64,000 nucleotides of DNA from JACDAE01 sp963717195. Lineage in GTDB: Bacteria > Chloroflexota > Ktedonobacteria > Ktedonobacterales > Ktedonobacteraceae. Position 1 is the first letter of the stretch. Every line of letters starts with the position of its first letter. Below the pieces are notes generated by a model that did no database searches, had not been told where the DNA came from, and saw only the letters and a list, made by a program, of their open reading frames with translations. The stretch lies in contig CAVQVR010000009.1 in NCBI GenBank assembly GCA_963717195.1, positions 349,693 to 413,692 on the forward strand. Direction: 5' to 3'. Made by a program: the position numbers and the translations under genes. This document shows positions 37,126-44,610 of the stretch, one piece after another.

Positions 37126-37746
37126 TTACTTAAGGTCAGCCACGCGTTTGCCGGCCTCTGCGACCATCATTGGAACGTTATAGATGGGTGAATCAGGCTG
37201 TTGCAAACGACCTCCCTCATGCAGGAAGCCTGTATCGACAGCAGCAAAACCAATCTCCTCTATCAAACGGGCAACTACATCCTTTGCCTCAGAGTCGTCA
37301 CCTGCGATAAAGAGGACCAGCCGATCAGGACCAGCCGGGCGGCTCCCGGTACGTAACGTCTCAAAATACATCGTATTGAATCCCTTGACCAGGCGTGCGC
37401 CAGGTAACTGCCAGGATATCATCTCGCTCGACGTGCTTTCACCCAGATCAATCACGCCATTCGGTCCATAAGCATTAAGCGCATCGATCACGATCTTGTT
37501 CTCAAAAAGTTGTGCATCTGGCAATGTATCGCGTTTTGTCCAGGGGACCGCAAGCAGAATAACCTCCCCAAAGCGGATGGCTTCTTCAGCAGTTACAGCT
37601 TTGATATGGGAGCCAGATGAAGCAACAAGCGACGAAAGCGACTCGGGTCCCTTCGAATTACTAATTACGACGGAATGACCGGCTTTTGCGAAGAGTTCGG
37701 CGGCGGTTGCGCCGATGCGTCCAGCACCGAGAATGCCAATATTCAT
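37126..37746 (-). CDS. NADPH-dependent F420 reductase-like protein
   Basis: 206 residues. Rossmann motif NIGILGAGRIGATAAELFAKAG, a second-strand SNSKGPESL (Ser/Lys at the position that selects NADPH), VILLAVPWTKRD, and KGFNTMYFETL. This matches the NPD/F420 reductase-like family (also DUF of NpdG) and fits other F420-type enzymes in the window, but the F420 preference is inferred. ATG at 37,746; alternative starts upstream are not supported. Confidence 0.88.
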   Translation of the reverse strand: MNIGILGAGRIGATAAELFAKAGHSVVISNSKGPESLSSLVASSGSHIKAVTAEEAIRFGEVILLAVPWTKRDTLPDAQLFENKIVIDALNAYGPNGVIDLGESTSSEMISWQLPGARLVKGFNTMYFETLRTGSRPAGPDRLVLFIAGDDSEAKDVVARLIEEIGFAAVDTGFLHEGGRLQQPDSPIYNVPMMVAEAGKRVADLK

Positions 37747-37908
37747 AGGTTTCTTCTTTCTTCGTTGAGAAACTGGCAAGATAGTGCAACGAGTGCACAT
37801 ATTGCCAGTCGTGATTGCTCTATGGTACGTATCAGTTATATGACACCCGGAGGAATAGAGCAAGTCAATGTGTGAGTGAGATGAACTGTCTAATGCTCTT
37901 CTGAGAGT

Positions 37909-38625
37909 TTAAACATCGACATAGCCATTACGCCAGCGCTCAATGGCTATTTTGATTGTGAGAATATACTGCGCTTCATCATTATGGTCATAAGAGGGTG
38001 CATAGACCGGAATAATCTGCTCCACCGTAGAGAGGTGCCATTCCCCCACGTACTTCTCAGCGATCAGCTTATACCAATCTTCAAAGCCCGCTTCCCAGGT
38101 TTTATATGAGCGATATCCTTTATATTGTGCTTCTCCTGAGGTGGCCCGGATATTCCCTAATGCGTGTGTGACTGTCGCGACGCCTTTTGTGCCAAAGTTG
38201 CTCTCTTCCAGGAAAAAGGCCAGGGCATACGCGGGATTAATGCCATTTTTCACTCCATCATCGTAGAGTACCTGCCCTTTTCCGCTGGCCGGAGAATTGT
38301 AATAGGCCAGAACGCTATTGATAAACTGAGCATTTATTGTTGGCCTGCCCACCACGCTATATACTTTCAATGGTGGAAGCGTAGGGACAGGTGTGCTGGT
38401 TGGAGGCAGAGAAGTAAGCTGATTAAGAGAGGCGATGAAGGAGAAGAGTGTGCTGCCCATAGCCAGTAGTGCACAAATGGTAATCATAACAAGTGTAAGG
38501 CAAGTAAACAATATGGCAAAAGGTAAGCGTCGTCTGGAAGGTTTCGGCGGATCAGGATAGGAATTTGGCGTGGGTCGATAGGGTGGTGAAGGAGGATATG
38601 GTTGTGGATAATAAGAGTTTGACAT
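37909..38625 (-). CDS. membrane-anchored glucosaminidase/lysozyme-like protein
   Basis: 238 residues. A Pro/Tyr-rich cytoplasmic tail of about 35 residues, one membrane helix (FAILFTCLTLVMITICALLA), a Pro/Thr linker, then a lysozyme-like domain: GINPAYALAFFLEESNFGTKG with the catalytic-type Glu-Glu-Ser, HALGNIRATSG, and YRSYKTWEAGFEDWYKLI. The pattern is that of bacterial N-acetylglucosaminidases that cut peptidoglycan. ATG with GAAAGG upstream. Shares the proline-rich N-terminal style with the zinc-ribbon proteins in this genome. Confidence 0.85.
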   Translation of the reverse strand: MSNSYYPQPYPPSPPYRPTPNSYPDPPKPSRRRLPFAILFTCLTLVMITICALLAMGSTLFSFIASLNQLTSLPPTSTPVPTLPPLKVYSVVGRPTINAQFINSVLAYYNSPASGKGQVLYDDGVKNGINPAYALAFFLEESNFGTKGVATVTHALGNIRATSGEAQYKGYRSYKTWEAGFEDWYKLIAEKYVGEWHLSTVEQIIPVYAPSYDHNDEAQYILTIKIAIERWRNGYVDV

Positions 38626-38719
38626 TGCTAACCTTTCTATTCTTGTACTAGACATAGTACGAATGAGGTTGCAGTGTGTTTCAATTCCTCTGAATATGAC
38701 AGCTCTCCATCTATCTGAA

Positions 38720-38793
38720 GGGACTGGGTAGGGGCGTCACCTTGCGTTCCCCCTCAGCCGGGCGCACGCAAGGTGACGCCCCTACCCAGTCCC
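38720..38793. repeat. perfect 28-bp inverted repeat, copy 2 of the GTAGGGGCG family
   Basis: Arms at 38,720-38,747 and 38,766-38,793 are perfectly complementary over 28 bp; loop of 18 nt. Core GGGTAGGGGCGTCACCTTGCG differs at one base from the core at 2901. Lies in the 300-bp gap between divergent genes. A strong cruciform/hairpin and probably a dispersed miniature element. Confidence 0.8.
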
Positions 38794-38930
38794 TACGTTT
38801 TCTCCTGAAGGATGTAGACCCGATATGACAAGAAGCTTGTCAGAAGCAGATAAAGTAGTATATACTTTACAAACAACATCTTTATGCTTATTGGAAATGA
38901 CATATACATAAAACAGGAAGGAATTTGTTG

Positions 38931-39068
38931 ATGAAACGCTGCTATAATTGGCTCAAAAGGCTCTGGATCAAACTGAATGCTATGGCTGAACAGTCTCAGA
39001 CGTTAAAAGTTGATGCGAAAGTGCTGGCTGAGGCACCTCCTAATATGCACCAGTTTCCTTTGTTTTGA
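38931..39068 (+). CDS. small protein, 45 residues, unknown
   Basis: ATG with a strong AGGAAGGA site 8 nt upstream. Basic, Trp-rich start (KRCYNWLKRLWIKLN) that could bind a membrane surface, then a polar tail ending QFPLF. It ends 18 bp before the next gene, which has its own AAGGGG site, so the two are probably one operon. No family recognised. Confidence 0.5.
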   Translation: MKRCYNWLKRLWIKLNAMAEQSQTLKVDAKVLAEAPPNMHQFPLF

Positions 39069-39086
39069 GGAAGGGGAATAGGAAAA

Positions 39087-39687
39087 ATGGAACAATCACT
39101 TAACGCTGGTACACGACCAAAACCATTGTTTGCGAAAATGCTGCACGCTCTTCTGCTTGTCATTTTTCTAGCAGAAGTTGGGATGATGGCATTGTTTCTG
39201 TCCTTTCTTTTGCTAACCAGGGGAGACCTGGCCGCAATTACGGCGGGAATGGTCGCAGAGCCAGAAGTTCATGCCTTGCTCTGGTTCCTCATTGTGTCAG
39301 TTGGCTTGCTTCTGCTGGTTATCGGGCAACGTTTTTCCTCGGTGCGTGTCAGACCATGGGGAATACCACTGAATTCTGTTTGGTGCAATTTCAGGATCTG
39401 TTTTAAATCTATTGCGCGTTTCTTATCAAAACGCTTGCTGTATGTTTGCCTACACTCTTAGTAGTGGATATCCTTTTACCGCGATAGCACGCTCTGTAGT
39501 ACTTCCTGACTATGAACCCTGGTCAGAGGTATATACTTACATACAAAATTATCCTGGGCAAGTACAATGGGAAATTTCCTGGACCTCGCTTATACTCAAC
39601 GTGATGTTTTATGCTAATGCAAGCTTGCTTCTCGTTGTCGTTCTCCAATTTGTGTCACGCCGCTTGATGGGATTGAAGAGAGGATAA
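39087..39687 (+). pseudogene. multi-pass membrane protein broken by a frameshift
   Basis: The first frame (39,087-about 39,375) gives three helices or so (ALLLVIFLAEVGMMALFLSF; LLWFLIVSVGLLLLVI). The continuation is in another frame: ISGSVLNLLRVSYQNACC, then a conserved-looking TAIARSVVLPDYEPWSEVY and a last helix LLLVVVLQFVSRR to 39,687. A single-base change between about 39,370 and 39,385 would restore one protein of about 200 residues. It may be a sequencing error. Family unknown. Confidence 0.6.
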
Positions 39688-39785
39688 TGCTTCAATGTCC
39701 TGAAGGCCGAGAAAGTGACTGTGCTTCCGCTTAGGAAAGGCTCTCACATAGCGACAAACCGCAAGTGGCTTGTCGCTATGTAGTT

Positions 39786-40388
39786 TCAGTCTTTCTGCTT
39801 GCTAGCATCCTTCGTGCCCTCAGCATGTAGTGTGTCAGAGATGATTTCCTTCGTTCTTTTGGGAACTAAAGGGGCTAACACCTCTTGAATATGGAACTGG
39901 CGTGCGCCTGTCAGATCCCAGGCACGTGCGATGCCATAGAGATAGATGATCACAAGCAGTGTCGTAAGACCGTAAAGACTAGAAAGATCTCCAGGTGCTA
40001 CTAATAATCGTATTGCGCAGAAGATTTCAAAACTGTAGATAACAGTGCTACCGATGATGAAAAAAACTTTATTCAATCTCTTTGCCCAGCTAATAAAATC
40101 CTGTAACAGATTTGCACCCATAATGATGGTGTTTGCAAGTCCAATCGCGCTCATCGCAACTGTTACTGTACCGAGTGTTGCATGAGGTACCAGGGCTATC
40201 AACGAGATAACGAGCGGATTGAGCAATGCAGTGTAAGCACTGGCGATCTGGACCTGTCGTATAACAGAGGTGTTTTCATCTCTAGTGGTTTCAGGCTTAA
40301 TGGAGATTACGAGAAATATGAGGCCAAAAAGTGTAGCTCCCACTCCGGCCATAACGGAAAAAAAGTTTGCGAAATCTGCTGGAACCAT
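39786..40388 (-). CDS. integral membrane protein of unknown function
   Basis: 200 residues, five or six hydrophobic helices (FFSVMAGVGATLFGLIFLVI; TALLNPLVISLIALVPHA; TVAMSAIGLANTIIMGA; VFFIIGSTVIYSFEIFCAI; YGLTTLLVIIYLYGIA). The C-terminal 40 residues are polar and Lys-rich. Start taken at the ATG at 40,388, after GGAAAGGAC; upstream in-frame codons are polar and unlikely. No characterised family seen. Confidence 0.75.
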   Translation of the reverse strand: MVPADFANFFSVMAGVGATLFGLIFLVISIKPETTRDENTSVIRQVQIASAYTALLNPLVISLIALVPHATLGTVTVAMSAIGLANTIIMGANLLQDFISWAKRLNKVFFIIGSTVIYSFEIFCAIRLLVAPGDLSSLYGLTTLLVIIYLYGIARAWDLTGARQFHIQEVLAPLVPKRTKEIISDTLHAEGTKDASKQKD

Positions 40389-40497
40389 AGAAGCATTTCG
40401 TCCTTTCCCATGCGACTTGTGATTGATTATAACATAAGCATAGGAAATCGAAGTGCTGATTATTTTGTTATCCAGGAGATACCTCAGGTAGAGATTA

Positions 40498-42495
40498 TTA
40501 TTGCCAGATAGCCACGGAGTTTTCGCGCCTCTCACTTAATGTAGCAAGCTCGACACGTGCAGGCGACCAGGCGAGCAGGAGTTGTCCGGGCAGGACCATG
40601 GAGGGTTCATGTTCATCGGGAAAGCCAAATAGCAGCCGCTTCTCACTGGAGGTTATGCCAATACGGCGTTCCGTCGAGATGCTCAGCATTCTAGGCATTG
40701 CCGGGAGCTTCTCCCACTGGAATGCTTGCATTCTTGTATGGACATTCCAGCCCACAATGCGGTTGTTACGGAAGGCGACAACCAACAATGAGCCATCCGG
40801 CGACCATGCAAGGCTGGTGACTTTCTGACCTGGTGATGCTACCTGCCATGCGGGCGTGTGCTGCACCAGATTCCAGCACAATACACCCCCATTACTTGCA
40901 CCAAGCGCCAATAAGGTACCATCCGGCGACCAGCGCAACGTTCCCGCGTTGCCACAGCGCATTGTTCCGGTGGAAAGTAGTTGTGGAACTGGTGGACGTA
41001 GCCTGCTTAAAGCACTAGATGGCAAAGTATAGATGCATACCTGATCCTTTACCCACACGGCCAGTTGTTCCCGAACGGACCAGTCCAGCCCTTCAAGCGT
41101 ACGCAGGTTGGACTTTAACACCAGAGGCAGTGCTTCCTGTGTACTGGTATCCCAGAAATGTATTTCGCCCTGCACACTGATCGCCAATTCAAGCCCTTTT
41201 GGCGACCAGCAGAGGCAGGTTGCCTGGGTGGCACGTACAATGGACGCTTCCTGTAGAGAACCATCGCTGAAGATAACTAGCGGAGCATAATTATAACATG
41301 CACATGCCAGCAGGTTTCCATTGTGTGACCAGCTCAGCGTGCGAGGACGAGCAGGGAGGTCGTGCCGCACAACGTTGGACAGCGGTAGACGCGTCAGGAC
41401 GATCTCGCCCTTGCTGAACTGAGCACTATCCTCTCTGAGCGGTCTGGCTGGTAGAGGTTCGTCAAGGATATGACATTCATCATTCTCAAGAGGGTCAATG
41501 GCAATAGCGATGGCAGGTTCAATAGAAGGTAGTGGTGGTACAGATAACTGTTTTTTTTGTGCTTCAGAGAGAACAGTTGTTGCGGTTTGAGTCAGATCGG
41601 ACCTTTCGGTAAGAGCAGCGGCGCTACGTCTCGTAACATCGATAAGGGCACGTTGTAATTCCTGGGCAAATACCATAATGGTAGGGAAGCGTCGTCCCGG
41701 ATTTTTTTCCAACGCACGCAGAATTACGGCATCAACATCTGGTGAATTAATACGCCTGGGATTGAGCTGACTGGGCGGAATAGGCGCATCATGAATATGA
41801 GCATGGGCGTATTCTTCATTTGTTGCAGCTTGAATAGGGAGCCTCCCGGTGAGCAGGTGGCAGGCCATCACCGCCAGTGCATATTGGTCTGAGGCGCAGT
41901 TCACTTTCTTTGCAATCTGCTCTGGGGCCATATATGCAAAGGTACCAAGCACTTCGCTGGCCATCATGGAGGATGAATGTTGCCAGCGTGAAATGCCAAA
42001 ATCACACAGGTAGAGATGCGCAATCCTGCGTGTCGTCCTTACCGAACGGATCAGGAAATTACCCGGCTTTACATCCTGATGCACTATGAGGGGTGAACGC
42101 GTATGGAGATACCAGAGGCTTTCGGCTGCTTGCAGAATGACATCGGATGTCTGTTGCAACGACCAGTGTTCCCACGGTGGACCCATGATGATGAGATCGG
42201 CAAGCGAACCTTCTGGGATGTAAGGAGAGACGAGAAATGGTCGTGGGCGCTTTTCATAAGTGAACTCGCCATAGTCGATGATGGGCAAGATGTAGGGATG
42301 TTGCAGGCTACGTGCAATCTCTATTTCGCGCCAGAAGCGTTCATAGCTTTTGTGGTTGCGTCGATCATCTTCATCGATAACCTTCATGATTTTGAGCACG
42401 ACACGTTTCTGTGAGTATGTATCAAGGGCTAGCCATAACTCACTCATCCCACCATTTTTCATGGCTTGTTGCCTTTGATATCTTTCACTTGCCAT
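40498..42495 (-). CDS. Ser/Thr protein kinase with C-terminal WD40-like propeller
   Basis: 665 residues. Hanks-type kinase (about 1-285): ATP Lys in KRVVLKIMK, catalytic loop VHQDVKPGNFLI, DFGISRW and APEQIAKKVNCASDQYALA. A linker (285-390) is followed by a WD/TolB-like propeller (390-665) with blades such as LSWSHNGNLLACACYNYA and LAWSPDGSLLVVAFRNNRI. No membrane helix, so cytosolic. The propeller probably recruits partners. It begins 40 bp downstream of a HEAT-repeat reading frame in the same orientation, so kinase and HEAT protein may be one unit. Confidence 0.93.
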   Translation of the reverse strand: MASERYQRQQAMKNGGMSELWLALDTYSQKRVVLKIMKVIDEDDRRNHKSYERFWREIEIARSLQHPYILPIIDYGEFTYEKRPRPFLVSPYIPEGSLADLIIMGPPWEHWSLQQTSDVILQAAESLWYLHTRSPLIVHQDVKPGNFLIRSVRTTRRIAHLYLCDFGISRWQHSSSMMASEVLGTFAYMAPEQIAKKVNCASDQYALAVMACHLLTGRLPIQAATNEEYAHAHIHDAPIPPSQLNPRRINSPDVDAVILRALEKNPGRRFPTIMVFAQELQRALIDVTRRSAAALTERSDLTQTATTVLSEAQKKQLSVPPLPSIEPAIAIAIDPLENDECHILDEPLPARPLREDSAQFSKGEIVLTRLPLSNVVRHDLPARPRTLSWSHNGNLLACACYNYAPLVIFSDGSLQEASIVRATQATCLCWSPKGLELAISVQGEIHFWDTSTQEALPLVLKSNLRTLEGLDWSVREQLAVWVKDQVCIYTLPSSALSRLRPPVPQLLSTGTMRCGNAGTLRWSPDGTLLALGASNGGVLCWNLVQHTPAWQVASPGQKVTSLAWSPDGSLLVVAFRNNRIVGWNVHTRMQAFQWEKLPAMPRMLSISTERRIGITSSEKRLLFGFPDEHEPSMVLPGQLLLAWSPARVELATLSERRENSVAIWQ

Positions 42496-42535
42496 ATATT
42501 GTAGAAGCTCCCCATGGATGCAATAAATCTGGCCT

Positions 42536-43450
42536 CTACGAATTTTGATCGCGTAGAAGCTGATTTTCTTTTAATACCTGTTTTAATTGATTATTTAAGG
42601 TATTGCGCTCTCTGGTTACCTGGTCCAGGTTGGCACGCAGGGCGTTTTTTTCTTTTGTCGTCTGATCCAGGTTGGTGCGTAGCGCATCTCTTTCATGCAT
42701 GGCATTATTGAGCTCGTCGCCGCGAAATCCGTGCTCGCGAAGTATCTTCTCCAGTTCATCCTCTGCAGCAAGGGCGCGGTTCTGCTCAGTGACAATGCGC
42801 AAGGTCAGGGCCGCGGTCTCTTTCTGGTGGGTATCCTTTTCATTGTGCAGATCGTCCTGTAGTTTTGTCACCAGAGGGGCGTAGCGCCAGCCTAGCAGGA
42901 CGCTGGCCAGCTCATGAACCGGACTGGATTCTTTACTGGCATCACGCAATTCTTGCAAGGTCCGTGCGTTCCAGTGTCCACCAGCGAGCAAACCACCCAG
43001 GGCTCGTAGAGAGATAGCAAACTGATCTGGATACAGGATGCCTGTCCTGGTAGAGGAAACGCCACCATACTTGCTGAGATTTTGCGCGAACTCTACGACG
43101 ATTTCTGGCGCGGTCATCATGCCCAGGATCGCCGCCAGTTCGGAACGCAGAGTAACGGAGGTAGCGGGATCGCTAAACATGTCTAGTACCGCTCTTTGCG
43201 TGTCTGCACCCAGTAACAGGAGGATATGGATCAGTTGTTTACGATGCTGGGGATGGTCGTCCAGGCTCTGCATCAGATGATCGGAGATGGCGCGCTCACC
43301 CAGCAGCAACAATAGCGCAATGATGCGCAAATTTGTCTCTTCCACACCATGGGTCTGCACGTACTCAATCAGTTCAGGAATCATAATCCGGTCGGCATAC
43401 TCTTGCTGATTTTCATCATAAATCCGGTCGAGGAGCAAGGAGACGGCCAT
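42536..43450 (-). pseudogene. C-terminal part of a HEAT-repeat/coiled-coil protein, separated by frame damage
   Basis: 304 residues. HEAT-like helices (IPELIEYVQTHGVEETNLRI; IHILLLLGADTQRAVLDMF) followed by a long coiled coil (about 205-304) rich in Leu/Glu/Asn (MHERDALRTNLDQTTKEKNA). The open frame extends upstream of its ATG to a TAA at 43,499-43,501 and continues as DELVTLLVSHQSEDIAMAV, without a ribosome site at 43,450. The HEAT array flows into the reading frame at 43,504 after a shift, so this and the next entry were probably one gene. Could alternatively be a separate gene. Confidence 0.6.
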
Positions 43451-43503
43451 GGCGATATCTTCCGACTGGTGACTGACGAGAAGTGTTACCAGTTCATCTT
43501 AAA

Positions 43504-44601
43504 TCACCTCGGTCGGCATGTTGTGAAAGATCTCCACGCAGCCGAGCGGCGGGCTGGATTATTTTTATCGCTGTGAGCATTCCAGATGAAGGGGAGGGCA
43601 GGAACGCCGATATCACGCATAATCAGCTTTGCGGATCTGGCAAGGGCAAGATTCTGGTGCACGATCAAGTCTCCCACGCGAGGAACAGCAGGAGCACCAA
43701 TCTTAACGAGGGATATCTCAGCTCCTCTCCTGCGCTCATCGATGGAGAGCGACTGTAATAGAGCATCCAATACTTCATCCTGTAATCCCTGTTTGCGTGC
43801 AAGCTCTGCGAGTGCTGCTGAAGTATCATCGATCAGATAGGCATCTTCCAATCCCTCTAACAATGCAGGTCTGCTCACATCGGCGAGCTCGTGAGTCAGG
43901 ACACTCAGGAGGAGGGTTCGGGCCTGCTGAGGTGGACGTGGGTGGAAAAGCGAGATGATCTCGCGTAGCACCATCGGCTCATCCTCGCTCTGGCGTACCA
44001 ATGCGACAAGAATACGCTGTGCACGTTCGCGTGCTGAACTGCGCTGATCGTCCAGGCCCGATACCAGTGGACGCAGAATGGTTGGACCAAATTGCGGCAA
44101 AATAGCTGCGGCTGCGTCCCCACGTTCATGCTCACCCAGCAACTCAACCAGGGGTGATATTGCTTCAGGATATTGAAGGACAATCGCGTTAATCTCTCTC
44201 CGTAATGGTAACTGGCTCAAACCCTCTAATAATGCGGGGACGACGACCGGTCCAGGCATATCCGTAAGCACCTGTTGAGCATAATCGCGTATGCGCTCAT
44301 TCTTGTCTAGCAGATGCCTGACCAGAACCTGTGCGGATTCTGGCCCTTGCATCTTGAATAGGTTCAGAATCTGTTGTGCTTGCTGCTCACTGGCCAGTGT
44401 CAATACCTGGACCAGTTGCTCAGCGGGGAATGGCATCATGCCAAGTAAGGCACGCTGCACACGTTGGGTTAGCGCCGAGTCCTGTCGTACGTCAAGTGCT
44501 GCAACCAGATCCTCAAATGCTACAGAGCCAAGCTGGCTCAGGGCAGTAATGCCCTCTTCACAGACTTCAGCAGTAGACCCGTTCTGCTCGCTGAAGGGGA
44601 C
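43504..44601 (-). pseudogene. HEAT-repeat protein, N-terminus cut at the junction
   Basis: From the ATG at 44,460 there are 318 residues of HEAT helices (VPALLEGLSQLPLRREINAI; LRPLVSGLDDQRSSARERAQ; RVGDLIVHQNLALARSAK). The same frame is open further to 44,601 and reads as another HEAT unit (LSQLGSVAFEDLVAALDV), so ATG 44,460 is not the start. At 44,602-44,604 there is an in-frame stop (TAG) where the fungal sequence begins; the true 5' end is missing. The C-terminal end WRSFTTCRPR is out of frame with the expected EIFHNMPTEV, which is readable one frame away. Confidence 0.7.
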
Positions 44602-44610
44602 CTATCCAGC
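44595..44610. other. bacterial-fungal junction (probable assembly chimera)
   Basis: Left of this point the leftward bacterial HEAT gene is open and truncated; right of it the rightward fungal patatin gene is open from the first codon with no ATG. Base composition, codon use and gene style all change here. The exact base cannot be fixed; the window 44,595-44,610 is bounded by the last convincing HEAT codon and the in-frame TAG. Confidence 0.85.
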
